Below are positions 1 through 9,969 of a stretch of DNA of 64,000 nt, in pieces; within the stretch, counting starts at the first letter, position 1, and each line of letters opens with the position of its first letter. The stretch is from Myrmaecium sp. VS I D KN 1. Its lineage: Eukaryota; Ascomycota; Dothideomycetes; Valsariales; Valsariaceae. The stretch is taken from positions 744,001 through 808,000 of the forward strand of contig JADQAV010000008.1 in assembly GCA_019775845.1 (NCBI GenBank). The letters run 5' to 3'. Below the pieces are notes generated by a model. It was not told where the DNA came from. It worked only from the letters and a program-made list of their open reading frames with translations, and did not search any database. The position numbers and the translations under genes are program-made.

Positions 1-1489
1 CACCACCTAGGGCAATACTGTAGGGGTTGCGGTTTGGTTAGCAATCCTATCACAAGATCTCGTGGCACCCTGACTACCTTTTGATATCCGGGCACGGGAA
101 GTTCATCCTAACGCCCGCCAGCTCGCTATAAGCCGCCTGCTGGCGCGGGAATCCGTTCGGAAGCAAAAGTCCAATGTCGGACGTGGTCCCGCCGATGTCA
201 ACGACAAAGAACGGTTCCCGAGGCTTCTCCTCCCCGACCATGAAGGCAGCGCCCCGCATGCTGTTCGCCGGTCCGCTCAGGAAGGTGCGGATCGGAAGTC
301 TCGCCGCTTGCTCGCAGGAGATGATGGAGCCGTCGTTCGCAGTGATAAAGATGGGGCAGGTGAGTCCAAGCTGTGCAGCAGCTCTCCGGAACGCGTACAC
401 CGTCCTTCTCGCTAGCGCAAGGATGCTGGCATTCAGGATAGCGGCATTCTCACGCTCCAGAAACCCAAGATTTGCTACATGCTTCGACAGCACGACGTCA
501 ACCTCCGGGATCGCCGCCGCCACCAAGCGACCCACCTCCTCCTCTTGCTGGAACGAGGTGTCGATCGGGCTGAACACGCCGTTGACGACCACGGTGCGGA
601 TGCCCTTCTCGCGGATCGCGGCGCACTCCCTCTCCACCTCCTCGGGCGATACCGATGCGATGAGACTTCCGTCCACTTCCAACCCGCCGGACAGGAGCGC
701 GTAATGCCCGAGGATCTTCGACCGCAGCGGCGCGGGCCAGTCGACGCATGGGGGCGCGTGCTTGGAGTAGGCGCAGCTCAGGCGGAGGACGGCGACGCGC
801 GACAGACGGCGCGCGTCCAGCTCGGCGAGCGCGTTGACGAAATGCTAGAGCAAAGTCAGGAGAACCGGGCTTGATTGAGATGTGCGAGCGGGATCCGCGT
901 TGGGAATAAGCAACCCACCGTGGTTCCAATCGTCATGCTCGCGACGTCCTCGGGCTTGACGTCCGCCTGCGCGGTCTCGAACATCTTCGCGACCACATTG
1001 CTGATGCCGGCGCTGGGGTCGGCGGTTGTGGGGGTTTTGTGCCTGTATCAAACGATCCTTCTTAGTCTGCAAGTTTCCACAAAGTATGAGGAGAAATGAC
1101 GGGAGAAGAGGATATGAACTTACCAAGCGACGATGGCTTTTTCCGGGTTCGTCTTGGTGAGCCGTGCTGGGTCGAGGATGACGCCGTCCGTGTTCGTTCT
1201 GACGTGGAGAAAAGGGGACAATAAAGGTTCCCGTTAGAAAACTGTATGCACTTTTATTGAAGGAATATAGGAAGAGAGAGAGAGAGAGAGAGAGACGGAA
1301 GAGTAGAACGGACGAGAAGAAAGTGATTGATATATAGATATATGAAGAAAGGGTTCAAGAGGATCATTAGCCCCGAGAATAGATGAATAAAAGAAAGAAA
1401 TTCAACGAGATCAAGTCTCTTGAAAAAACTAACCCTCCAACGTCGATGCCGATCCGGAGCCTCCGGGAAGTCGTAGGCACGTCCATCAT
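1..1489 (-). CDS. Hydantoinase/oxoprolinase (HyuA-type) protein, 3' end outside window
   Basis: Exons read on the minus strand are 1434-1489, 1124-1198, 919-1042, 78-844 and 1-17, continuing off the left edge; about 346 residues are visible. The N-terminus carries the actin-like ATPase phosphate loop GIDVGGTNTDGVILD, which only forms when exons 1 and 2 are joined. A second nucleotide-binding motif, FVVDIGGTTSDIG, lies in exon 4, followed by MNFPCPDIK joining to SIALGGG, as in the hydantoinase A/5-oxoprolinase family. These enzymes open cyclic amides (hydantoins, 5-oxoproline) with ATP. The substrate cannot be told here: the first loop reads NTDG rather than the TFTD typical of glutathione-cycle 5-oxoprolinase, so this is more likely an uncharacterised HyuA-like branch. 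Introns are 235, 81, 74 and 60 nt. The start is the first of two adjacent ATGs at 1489. Confidence 0.85.
1273..1294. repeat. (AG)11 microsatellite in intron 1 of the HyuA-like gene
   Basis: Eleven uninterrupted AG dinucleotides on the plus strand, so (CT)11 in the transcript. They lie inside the unusually long first intron (1199-1433) of the hydantoinase/oxoprolinase gene. Confidence 0.95.
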
Positions 1490-2080
1490 CAATTTTGTAT
1501 ACCGATCGAATCGGTTGAACGATTCACAGTATCACGGCCTTATAGTAGGTGATTACTCGGTGGTACGCAGCACTGCACCGCGCGCCTTTTGATCTGATAA
1601 CGGAAGAAGGATGAGAGATGGTTCGAAGAGGGGTAAAGCCGAGATCGGGGCTTGGTACGCATGCAGCTAGTGAGAGTGGGGTTCGACTTCGGTTTTCCTC
1701 ATCGTCATCGGATTGCTACCTACCTTGCCATGGTATACACACAGTGGCCGGTGAGGAGAGCATTATCTCTTGCTGCTCGTGAATATTGATGTAGAAGCAT
1801 ATAAAGCCCTACCTACGATAGGGATATCTAGAGAGTCGACGCTCTTCAAGAGGTATCACGAACTAATTAAGCTTATTTTATACTTATACTAAGCTTCAAT
1901 TCTTCAGCTAGGACCCTCAAGTGGCCCGCTTCCGGGACCTTATCTGCACCGCGAACAGTTGCCAGGCGGGATCCCCGAGGTCGGATAAGGCCGACTCGAC
2001 CTCGTCCGTGTACAGATACATCCTGACCTCCAAGTCATCCGTTATACACACGTACAGTTAGTACCTCGTAGGTGTCAGCG
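1490..2080. other. Divergent intergenic region, no gene seen
   Basis: Separates the HyuA-like gene (-) from the HAD hydrolase (+), so it should hold both promoters. A TATAAA-like string lies near 1799-1805 on the plus strand. No coding exon was recognised. Confidence 0.6.
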
Positions 2081-3501
2081 ATGATAACCCCCGCAATGGT
2101 AAGCAGGCTGCTCGGCCCCGCGAGAGCCGCAGCCGCAGACCTACGGATATCATCTACCGCGCTCCGCCCATGTCTCGTCGCCTCCTCCACCTCCACCCGC
2201 TTCGCCGCCCTTCACGGTCAGCGTCGACCGCTCCAGCACAGCGCCATAGCGCCGACCGGTCCCGTTCCGGATTTCGCATTCGCTTTCGAGTAGGTACGGT
2301 ACGAGCCGCTTCGCGAGGATCCAGCAGCTGACGATGACAACTCCACCCCGCAGCATCGACGGTGTCCTCTTACGCAGCTCCGATCCCCTCCCGCGAGCGC
2401 ACGACGCCTTGGCGTATCTCCAGGCGCAGCGCATACCGTTCATCCTCCTCACCAATGGCGGGGGCAAGCATGAGTCCGAGCGGGTGGCGGACCTCAGCAG
2501 CAGATTGGGGGTCCCGCTGGATACGAGCATGTTCGTGCAGAGCCATACGCCGTTCGAGGCGATGGAGCAGTACAAGGATAAGACCGTCTTGGTCGTGGGT
2601 GGTGATGGCGATAAGTGTCGCCAGGTAGCTGAAAAGTGAGAGCGCGAGGGATGGCATCGTCATAAGGACGGGATTTGCTAATCTTGCTATGCGGTCATCA
2701 AGGTACGGCTTTCGGTCGGTAGTCACGCCGGGTGACATTCTGGTCTCTGACCCTTCCATCTGGCCCTTCAGCAAACAACTGCTCGAGCACTATAAATCTA
2801 TCTCCCGCCCGCTTCCTCATCCGCCCACCGCCCCCGGCGCCGCTCCCGGAGCTTCGAACCTCAAGTTCGACGCGATCTTCGTGTACAATGACCCGCGCGA
2901 TTGGGGGCTCGATGCCACCGTCATCGTCGATCTTCTTCTATCACACCAGGGCTATCTTGGAACATTGTCGAATAAGAACAACGCTCCCTCGCTCCCGAAC
3001 AAGGGGTATCAGCAGGACGGACAGCCGCCGCTGTACTTCAGCAACCCCGACCTGTGGTGGGCAGCCAAGTACCATCTCCCCCGACTCGGTCAGGGCGGCT
3101 TCCGCGAAGCGCTCGAGGGGATCTGGGCCGCGGTCACCGGCGGGGAGCCGCAGGGCGTCAAGCTCCAGAAGGAGGTGATCGGGAAGCCGTTCCACGCCAC
3201 GTACGAGTTCGCGGAACGCAAGCTGAACACGCACCGCGACGCGCTCTTCGCGGGACACCCGCCCGGCCAACTACGAACGGTGTATATGGTTGGGGATAAT
3301 CCGGAGAGCGACATCCGGGGCGCGAACTCGTTTGACTCGTCCACCGGCGTGAAGTGGAAGAGCTGTTTGGTCCGGACGGGGGTGTACAGTGGTGGCGAGC
3401 CCAGGTGGAAACCTGATGTAGTTGTGAATGGCGTGTATGATGCCGTGCAGTGGGCTTTGACGCAGTCGAAGTGGCATTCGAGTGCTCAGTTGAAGCCGTG
3501 A
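2081..3501 (+). CDS. Mitochondrial HAD-superfamily class IIA hydrolase (CECR5/HDHD5-like)
   Basis: Exons 2081-2289, 2354-2635 and 2703-3501 encode 429 residues. The HAD nucleophile motif FAFDIDGVLL (Asp70, Asp72) is created across the first splice junction. LTNGGG is motif II, and YMVGDNPESDIRGA near residue 361 is the Mg-binding motif IV. This layout matches the class IIA family that includes human CECR5/HDHD5 and yeast YKR070W. The first 60 residues are rich in Arg, Ala and Ser with almost no acidic residues, as in a mitochondrial targeting peptide. The ATG at 2081 is the first in frame; a GTG nine bases upstream is not a likely start. The physiological substrate is unknown, and phosphatase activity is inferred only from the family. 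The second intron ends in the less common AAG. Confidence 0.9.
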
Positions 3502-4097
3502 GAGGCGTCCTGGACGCGTATCTTGGCATGCGGGATGGGATGTGCTGGGTCGACACGTTGGATTGGTTTGTTACGGGTGAGTGTAGGCCGCTCACTATAT
3601 TCCGTTAATGTTCTCAGGACTTAAGCGTTTCGTTATGTTCAGTGCGATCAAGAAGATCCGCCATGTCCTGACGGATATCGCAAACAGGAAAGTGGCTATG
3701 TAATGGGCCACAGCTGGAGTACAGTATATAGGTACGTGAGATAGTGAACTCATCTAGCTGCCTGCCTGAGAATCGTTCCTTATCTACCTTACCTATCTGG
3801 TAGGATACCTGGCCTTGTGCGAGGTTAAGGTACTGAAGCTACGGAGCGGGTATGCGAGATGAATGCTGCAGGTATCCGGCAGAAGCGGTGAGCCGTAGCG
3901 AAGTGTCGAGTGAACTTGAAAGGTGGCATGTACAGTATCTTAAGTACCGACTGTACCTACAGGAGGTAAAAAAGGCGCCTTACTGTGCCTGCCGTCCTTG
4001 GGTGGGCAAGGCACTCCACCAAAGTTCAATCAGGTTTATACTTTCTCTACCGCACAAAGTTCTCAGGCATGTTTGATCCGTCATAAGGAACGCTCCC
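3502..4097. other. Intergenic region, no gene seen
   Basis: Holds the 3' end of the HAD hydrolase transcript and the upstream region of the next gene. Only short unconvincing open frames are present. Confidence 0.5.
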
Positions 4098-4215
4098 GTG
4101 CCCTCTTTCGTCTTTTCCCCTTCGCTTTTCCGCTTTCCTTCATCTTTTGCCCTCACTCCCAAACCCCTTCTCTTCCCGTCCTCCTCCTCTTTCTCTGTCT
4201 CCCGTTCATCACTTT
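4098..4215 (+). promoter_or_regulatory. Pyrimidine-rich tract upstream of the 4878 gene
   Basis: A plus-strand block made almost wholly of C and T, typical of fungal core promoters and transcription start regions. It precedes the leader exon of the large unrecognised gene and supports transcription starting near 4200. Confidence 0.6.
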
Positions 4216-4565
4216 CCCTTGACTTCCGCTGCTCTCGACCGGACTCAATTTGGTCGGATCGCTATCTTCATCGGCGACGCACAGCTGCTGCGGCCGGCCT
4301 CCGTTTCCGTCCCCAAGTCACTTGTCGGAGCGCACACCTAGTTTGGCGACTTTTCAGGTTCAGACACGTTGCAGGACGAACTGAAAATTGCCTTCACCTT
4401 TTTCCTGGTCTTGCAGTTGACCGCATCCTCACCGCACTTAGAATTGGACGCCCTCCCTTGGTTTTGGCCAACTTTCCCTCTGGACTTCACGTTACAACTT
4501 CCTCTGCTACGCGTCGCCCTAAGCCCTCAATCTGGCCAACGGAACCCGTTCTAGCCGCCGCCGCC

Positions 4566-4650
4566 GTAAGTACTACTTCTCTGAATCGGCTCTCCCAGAG
4601 ACCCGTTCTAATCTTCCTTTACATTTGCTGAACTGTTGCTGACTTCGCAG
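4566..4650 (+). other. Predicted 5'UTR intron of the 4878 gene
   Basis: Donor GTAAGTAC, branch-like GCTGAC and acceptor TTCGCAG are all present over 85 nt. The upstream leader exon (about 4200-4565) contains no ATG, so the intron lies in untranslated sequence. Confidence 0.65.
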
Positions 4651-4705
4651 TACCTCGGCGTCGCGTGGCACCTGCAAACCCAGCAGCGATCGACCGTCTA
4701 CCTAC

Positions 4706-4735
4706 ATGCACGTCGCCTGGCAAGCTATCGACTAA
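4706..4735 (+). promoter_or_regulatory. Upstream ORF 1 (9 codons)
   Basis: The first ATG after the leader intron opens a nine-codon frame ending in TAA. A second, three-codon uORF follows at 4801-4812. Both precede the main start at 4878 and could lower or regulate its translation. Confidence 0.5.
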
Positions 4736-4800
4736 CCATTTCTCGCACATTCAAATCATTGCTCAAGCAGCATTTGGGTTCCCCGGCGAAGCAGCTCCAG

Positions 4801-4812
4801 ATGATAGTCTAG
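4801..4812 (+). promoter_or_regulatory. Upstream ORF 2 (3 codons)
   Basis: ATG-ATA-GTC-TAG lies 66 bases before the main start codon. Such minimal uORFs can hold back scanning ribosomes. Confidence 0.45.
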
Positions 4813-4877
4813 CGTCCGGTTCGTGTTCACCGGAAATAATCTCTTCCTGTAGCTTTGCAGAAACCCCTTCAGACAGT

Positions 4878-6932
4878 ATGCACCAGTACCGGATTAATAA
4901 CCGAAATCTGGACTTGCTGGATGACTCGACTCTTCGAACTTTTGAACCGACTCCTCTCAGTGGTTTGATAAGGTTCAAGCCTTCCCGCAGGAAGGCGAGC
5001 AGATACCGGCCTCTGGAGCCCGCCGACCTTGACGAGATCACCCCATCAGACGTCGTTCCAGAGAGTACCAATGGCCTGGAGAATCCCAACAAGCAAGGGC
5101 GCGATGATGCCCATGGTCAACCTTATGCAAGCGATTCGCCTTATCAACTAAACACATTCTCCAAGGGAACTGGACACATTGCAACGAAAGTTGCGCCAAC
5201 CCTTCACTCTGCCAGCCAGAGAAGCTTCGGTAGCCATTCGGCTGCGGAGGCTCGCCCCCCTGTGTCAGGTCGGGCCGATGAAGCCTATGGCTCTGATGAG
5301 ATTACCGCGGTGTTTGGTGATAGGCTGCCAGACCCCGTCCATCTTCAACGGACAACCGGGACATTCGACGGCGAAGTGAGGTTCATACAGCACCCGAACT
5401 GCGACGTATCTGCGCATCAATGGTCCCGTACGACCTATCAATGGATCAACATCGGCCAGTTCTCTCATACACGTCAGAGAGTCGAGGGCCAGCTGGCTAC
5501 TGACAGGCTTCGCGGACAGACTGTGGGCAACAGCATCCCACAAAACACTCTGCGCTACTTCTATGCTGTATCGAAACAGCGCGAAGGAACATCTACAATG
5601 ACGAAAGAGCGTATGTCCGGGTACACTCCAAATCAACTACCGGCCTCGAACTCCAAAGTTATCTCGTCAATCACGACTCCCGGGCTTCAGTCCACATATG
5701 AGCGGAGCCCTGGCATGAGTCTCCCGAATCGCAACCCCATATCTTCATTCGCAAGAAATATGGCTATCCCACATCCCGACCCGTCTGAGTTACCGCATCC
5801 TCGAAGTGGTGTTGCAGATGTCTCTGCTGGGAGTGAATCGGACCCAAGGCACAAAAGGCCATATACGTTTTCGGCTGGCCAGCTGCCGGCCAGTGAGCAA
5901 TGCCTTGACAACGAAGCTGCAAGCATGGAAACACAAGGCTATGCCGTAACCAGCCCCGCTCTGTACCAAGCTAGCAACGTTGGACAGCCGAAGCTGAAGA
6001 GTGAGCAATACCCGGAGCATTCGCCCGGCTACTACGGATATCATCCTCTTCCCGTAAAGGCTAGCCATATTATGGATCGAGAATTTCCAAACGAGAATGT
6101 CAGAGCGACCTTCAACCAACACGAGGAGGTCGGGCACCATAATACGTGGACGGATAATAACGTGGGAACACCTCGACGCGGGGGATACTCGCCAGTCCCT
6201 CTTGTTCAGGATGAGCCACGCTGCTCCCCGCGGGCTTGTAGGGTAGCGTCAACAGAATATTTCCCAAAAACCAAGGCATTAACCATGCATCCGGCATGGG
6301 ACGCAGCCGATGAACTCCCTGAACCACAACTCCTAGATGGAGAGGGTGGAAGACCGTGTACGGAACTAACGTTGGAAGGGAGTGAACCAGATTATTCCCA
6401 AGACAGCCCTCGCCATGAGATCATCTCACATCTGACACAGCAGCCGCCGACAATTCAAACATTTGGCGGCCCATTTTTCACCGACACGCGGCCAACACGT
6501 ACGGACCCAGCTGTCTCACTGGCCTTGCATGCGCCAAACCGCGATGGGCTTGAGGCATGGTGGAATACTAGTGGTCAGTATGAGCGTCAAGAGGAGTACT
6601 ATCAAATGGTCCTGGGTACTGCCGGACAACATGGGAAAGATCAGTGTGGATACGCGAACGACTGTCTGCTTCTAAGGATATATGAGAATCTTCAATATTA
6701 CCGGGAAGGGTCCCGGGACTACATCTCACGCTTTGGCACGCCTGCTCCCTATACTGTCGATCGCAGTATTGGTGGCAACTCTACATTCTTCGGCGAAGAT
6801 TACGGTCCTCGACCCGCCCGGTTTGGTCGAGATCTCCGTTACCAACCAGTATTGAACGCGAGAGTTATGCTTCCCGGACTTCAAAACGAAGGGCCAATTT
6901 CCCGACGTTATCTTCAGACCGGGTTCCGCTAA
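4878..6932 (+). CDS. Large unrecognised, mostly disordered protein (684 aa)
   Basis: A single coding exon. The frame is open back to the intron acceptor at 4650, but its first ATG is at 4878 (MHQYRINNRN), so I start there; a non-ATG start upstream would add up to 75 residues. Most of the protein is rich in Ser, Pro, Gly, Tyr and His without a fold I recognise. The last 110 residues look more ordered and aromatic (DGLEAWWNTSGQYERQEEYY, then a segment with CLLLRIYENLQYYREGSRDY). No signal peptide, membrane segment or zinc-finger spacing is visible. A regulatory or RNA-binding role would be a guess. Its leader is spliced and carries two uORFs, which suggests translational control. Confidence 0.75.
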   Translation: MHQYRINNRNLDLLDDSTLRTFEPTPLSGLIRFKPSRRKASRYRPLEPADLDEITPSDVVPESTNGLENPNKQGRDDAHGQPYASDSPYQLNTFSKGTGHIATKVAPTLHSASQRSFGSHSAAEARPPVSGRADEAYGSDEITAVFGDRLPDPVHLQRTTGTFDGEVRFIQHPNCDVSAHQWSRTTYQWINIGQFSHTRQRVEGQLATDRLRGQTVGNSIPQNTLRYFYAVSKQREGTSTMTKERMSGYTPNQLPASNSKVISSITTPGLQSTYERSPGMSLPNRNPISSFARNMAIPHPDPSELPHPRSGVADVSAGSESDPRHKRPYTFSAGQLPASEQCLDNEAASMETQGYAVTSPALYQASNVGQPKLKSEQYPEHSPGYYGYHPLPVKASHIMDREFPNENVRATFNQHEEVGHHNTWTDNNVGTPRRGGYSPVPLVQDEPRCSPRACRVASTEYFPKTKALTMHPAWDAADELPEPQLLDGEGGRPCTELTLEGSEPDYSQDSPRHEIISHLTQQPPTIQTFGGPFFTDTRPTRTDPAVSLALHAPNRDGLEAWWNTSGQYERQEEYYQMVLGTAGQHGKDQCGYANDCLLLRIYENLQYYREGSRDYISRFGTPAPYTVDRSIGGNSTFFGEDYGPRPARFGRDLRYQPVLNARVMLPGLQNEGPISRRYLQTGFR

Positions 6933-7683
6933 GATGCTAGATGTTTGGCTGGGTTACGGAGGATAGAGAACGCAGCTATCAGTACATCATATTCGCTGGA
7001 GAAGCGCATGCAGATGGAAAGGCTACGATGGAAAGATAGCTGGAAGATGGGTCTCCCTTGCAAGCATTGCACATGAAGTGGATGGGGATTTCTGAGCCTT
7101 AGTCCGGCGACATTCACATAGGAAGACTAGTTACAAGTCGGAGATTTGCTTAACGAAATCCGAGGGTAGTAGTGGCAATGCGGTTATGCGTCGTCGAAAG
7201 CGACTGATCGTTAATGCTGAGCTATATCCCCATAAGTATTTAGAATCACCAGGATATTATCATCTTAGCTTTATAAGAAACTAGGTGCATAGAAAAACAA
7301 TATTTTATACTTCAAAGAGATGCTGTGTGAATGTGGCTATTTCTCGCGATTGGGACGAGGTAGTGCTTGATTACTTCAATATATACTCTGTATATAATAT
7401 GATATGAGGATTGAAGCTGTTCAGATGCCTTGAAGCCTTGAAGCCTTGAAGCCTTGAAGCCTTCGTCTAGCAGGCTGAAGATGTTCGGGAGCAGATTGTC
7501 GTCATTGCTTGGCGCGGGCAACAACCGTGGCCATGGGTCTTCCAGCTTCCTCCACCGACCGCCGACTTGTATCCGTCCGCCACCACGATGTCCTCCCCGA
7601 TCAACCACTTGCTGATCCTTTGCAAGTGCACCGCTTCTCCGAGTGATCTGCTACATACATGAGAGCCTCATGCGAGGTCCGCA
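6933..7683. other. Intergenic region with a short tandem repeat, no gene seen
   Basis: Lies between two plus-strand genes. Around 7200-7420 it is AT-rich. An 8-bp tandem repeat starts at 7427. No exon was recognised. Confidence 0.5.
7427..7464. repeat. 8-bp tandem repeat, four full copies plus a partial
   Basis: The unit GCCTTGAA repeats four times without change from 7427 to 7458, followed by a partial copy GCCTTC. It lies about 220 bases before the F-box gene. Confidence 0.95.
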
Positions 7684-9072
7684 ATGACAGCCTTCCGAAG
7701 CTCGCGAAAAGCACCGCCTGCGCCGTCCGTTGTCGAGCGCAGCAAGAGCGGGATGAGCCCGGGCAGGCGAATGACAGAAAAGTATATCAGGTCGCGCTGC
7801 CCTCCTTCTTACCAGACCGTTCATGACAGAGGGTCAAGTCCAGTCCGTAACTCCGTGCCTCTACCTACGGAGATAGTCCTGGAAATCGTTTCGTACATCG
7901 AGGATTCGCCGCATTCGCAAGGCACCCTCTACAACATCTGCCTCGTTTCGCAGCAATGGTACAGTGTGGCGATTGCTCGGCTATACCGCCGTCCCTACCT
8001 CTATGGCGCCAACTATGACGCCTTCGTGCGGACCATTTGCCCGTCGATCAACGCTCACGTCCGGGAGAGTCCTCTAGCTGGCTTCGTCCGGGAGCTGGAT
8101 CTCAGCCATCTTGTTCACCACGGCAGCAGGACCATAACCGCACGCCTACTTGGCCGCACAAAACAAAGCTTAGAAGTTTTCATCGCCCCTCAAGCTTCCT
8201 TCGCCGTCAACTCGTTCGCGGCCCTCTCGAAATGCAAGAAGCTGCGCGTGCTGAACCTCTCGCTCGTCTCCGAAGCTATCCCGTTCGACTCCCTCGCACA
8301 CGTTCTACGTAACCTGGACCGGCTCCGTGAGCTGACATTCCCTCGTTGCGCCTCCGAAGACAATGCCTCCTTTCTCTCCGACACGATCCGCTGGCCTCGA
8401 ATGCTGGAGAAGCTTACACTCTCGGGCGGCGTGCAAGACAGCTTCATGTGGGGTTTATATAGAGCCCCGGAAACGCTTCCTCCCAGTGTTCATGACCTTA
8501 CGTTAGCACACTTGCCTAAACTCAACAACACTTTCACACTACCGTTTCTGGAGAGGATATCCAACCAGCTGACCACGCTGCGCGTGTACTCGGTCCCGCA
8601 TGTCCCCCCAGGTGCATTCGATGAGATCCTCGGTGTTTGCACACATCTGCGCTACCTTGCGATCTCTGTCGACTACATCACTTCTTTCTTTGCGGAACCG
8701 CCCCATGATTTCGCAACAGGCAAGCTGTCAGCCCACCCGCTTACCGAACTCGAGCTTCTTACCGATGGCAGCCCTCAGGCCGCGGAGGGGGAGGCACTGA
8801 GCCCCTTGGACCTCGAAGTCGCCATGGAAAAAGGCTGGCTGCGACGACTACGACGGTTACAGGTCACCAAGGCTCTCGGCTGGCATTCCGAGCCGGAGTT
8901 ACGTCAGGAGCTAGAGGATTTGGAGCAGCGCATGCGCGAAGAACATGCGGCGGACCTTGAGGAACTTGGGCGGCATGGGGGACCGTCCACTGACGTTCCT
9001 TCGCGCGATGATGGATCGCGGCTCTCAGCGCTGACTGCGCCCGCCGTCTTGATATGTAAATCCCCGACTTGA
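7684..9072 (+). CDS. F-box protein with leucine-rich C-terminal region
   Basis: A single exon of 462 residues. Residues 59-105 fit an F-box (PLPTEIVLEIVSYI, then ICLVSQQWYSVAIARLYRRP), the segment that binds Skp1 in SCF ubiquitin ligases. The following region has repeated leucine-rich stretches such as SKCKKLRVLNLSL and LRNLDRLRELTF, typical of degenerate LRR substrate-binding domains. The C-terminus contains an acidic/basic helix (about 405-425) rich in Glu and Arg. It presumably selects a protein for ubiquitination, but the target is unknown. The end is uncertain: ATGTAAAT near the stop could be a weak splice donor to a further short exon. Confidence 0.8.
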   Translation: MTAFRSSRKAPPAPSVVERSKSGMSPGRRMTEKYIRSRCPPSYQTVHDRGSSPVRNSVPLPTEIVLEIVSYIEDSPHSQGTLYNICLVSQQWYSVAIARLYRRPYLYGANYDAFVRTICPSINAHVRESPLAGFVRELDLSHLVHHGSRTITARLLGRTKQSLEVFIAPQASFAVNSFAALSKCKKLRVLNLSLVSEAIPFDSLAHVLRNLDRLRELTFPRCASEDNASFLSDTIRWPRMLEKLTLSGGVQDSFMWGLYRAPETLPPSVHDLTLAHLPKLNNTFTLPFLERISNQLTTLRVYSVPHVPPGAFDEILGVCTHLRYLAISVDYITSFFAEPPHDFATGKLSAHPLTELELLTDGSPQAAEGEALSPLDLEVAMEKGWLRRLRRLQVTKALGWHSEPELRQELEDLEQRMREEHAADLEELGRHGGPSTDVPSRDDGSRLSALTAPAVLICKSPT

Positions 9073-9969
9073 ATGGCGGAGCAAATCAGAATCAGCAACA
9101 ACCTTCTAATCCTCGAGCTGCTGGAATCCTCGTCCTCCAAAACAGGGACGTTTTCCCGACTCCATCTTCCTGGCGGTTCAAATTTAGAGAAGAGAATGCG
9201 CCGTAAAATGACACTCCATTCGGGATAGTTCGCGAAGTCGTCAAAAATTGAACGACATCGGAGAGCTCCCGGGGACCTCAAGAAGCGTTCTAGAAGGCAC
9301 GTTAAGCACAAGCACTCCGTTTCTCCTAAGGCCCGTCCGGGAGGTACACGTGCGAAACGCTCCACATAATCACATGCAATATTCGACGGCAGATCCGTCC
9401 GGCACATAGGATTTGATTGGATCTCACTGATTGAATTGACTGAGCTTCCAACAATTATAAGGTTTCCACTTCTCCAGGCTGGAATATACCTCGACTAGCC
9501 CCTAGGACTATATGTAATATAGTGTGTAATAGCATCGCCGCGGAAGACGCAGGCAGGACGAGTCCTGTGAGGATGTTTGCTCGGAACAAGCTCTAAGACG
9601 TGGCCTGATCAATGCGCCCGCTTTCGAGGAGAATGATGGACTGGAGTCCACGGCGTCTGGTTGAGTATGAGAGACGTCTGCGTGGCGAGGTGTGTCGTGG
9701 AGGTATATGGCAAGGTACCACCACGCACGAGATGGAACAGGAGGTGTTCCCCGGAGAACACCGGGATCTCAGAGATCTGTACAGTTACAGAATAGCTAAA
9801 AAAACTGAAAGCCTTCCCAAAATCCATGACTTTCCTCATGTTGTGTTTCACGCCCAACTCCATGAAATGCACTCATAAGTCTCTGATTACGCGAGCTCCA
9901 ATTGGCCCACGTGGGGAACCTGACTCCTGTGGCAGATCGAAAGAAGAGAGGATAGTCCCGCGGGGACAC
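9073..9969. other. Convergent intergenic region, no supported gene
   Basis: Between the F-box gene (+) and RRP40 (-). Open frames up to 167 codons exist but carry no recognisable domain. A 7-bp inverted repeat lies at 9743-9762. Confidence 0.5.
9743..9762. repeat. Short inverted repeat
   Basis: GGTGTTC and GAACACC are perfect 7-base arms separated by CCCGGA. It could form a small hairpin or a dyad protein-binding site, or be chance. Confidence 0.6.

Noticed and set aside
9743-9762. Possible terminator or riboswitch hairpin
   Set aside because: Arms are only seven bases, the locus is eukaryotic, and nothing around it supports an RNA element.
9612-9878. 88-codon plus-strand open frame between the F-box gene and RRP40
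   Set aside because: No recognisable domain, no splice partners, and an opposite-strand open frame of the same length covers it; likely chance.
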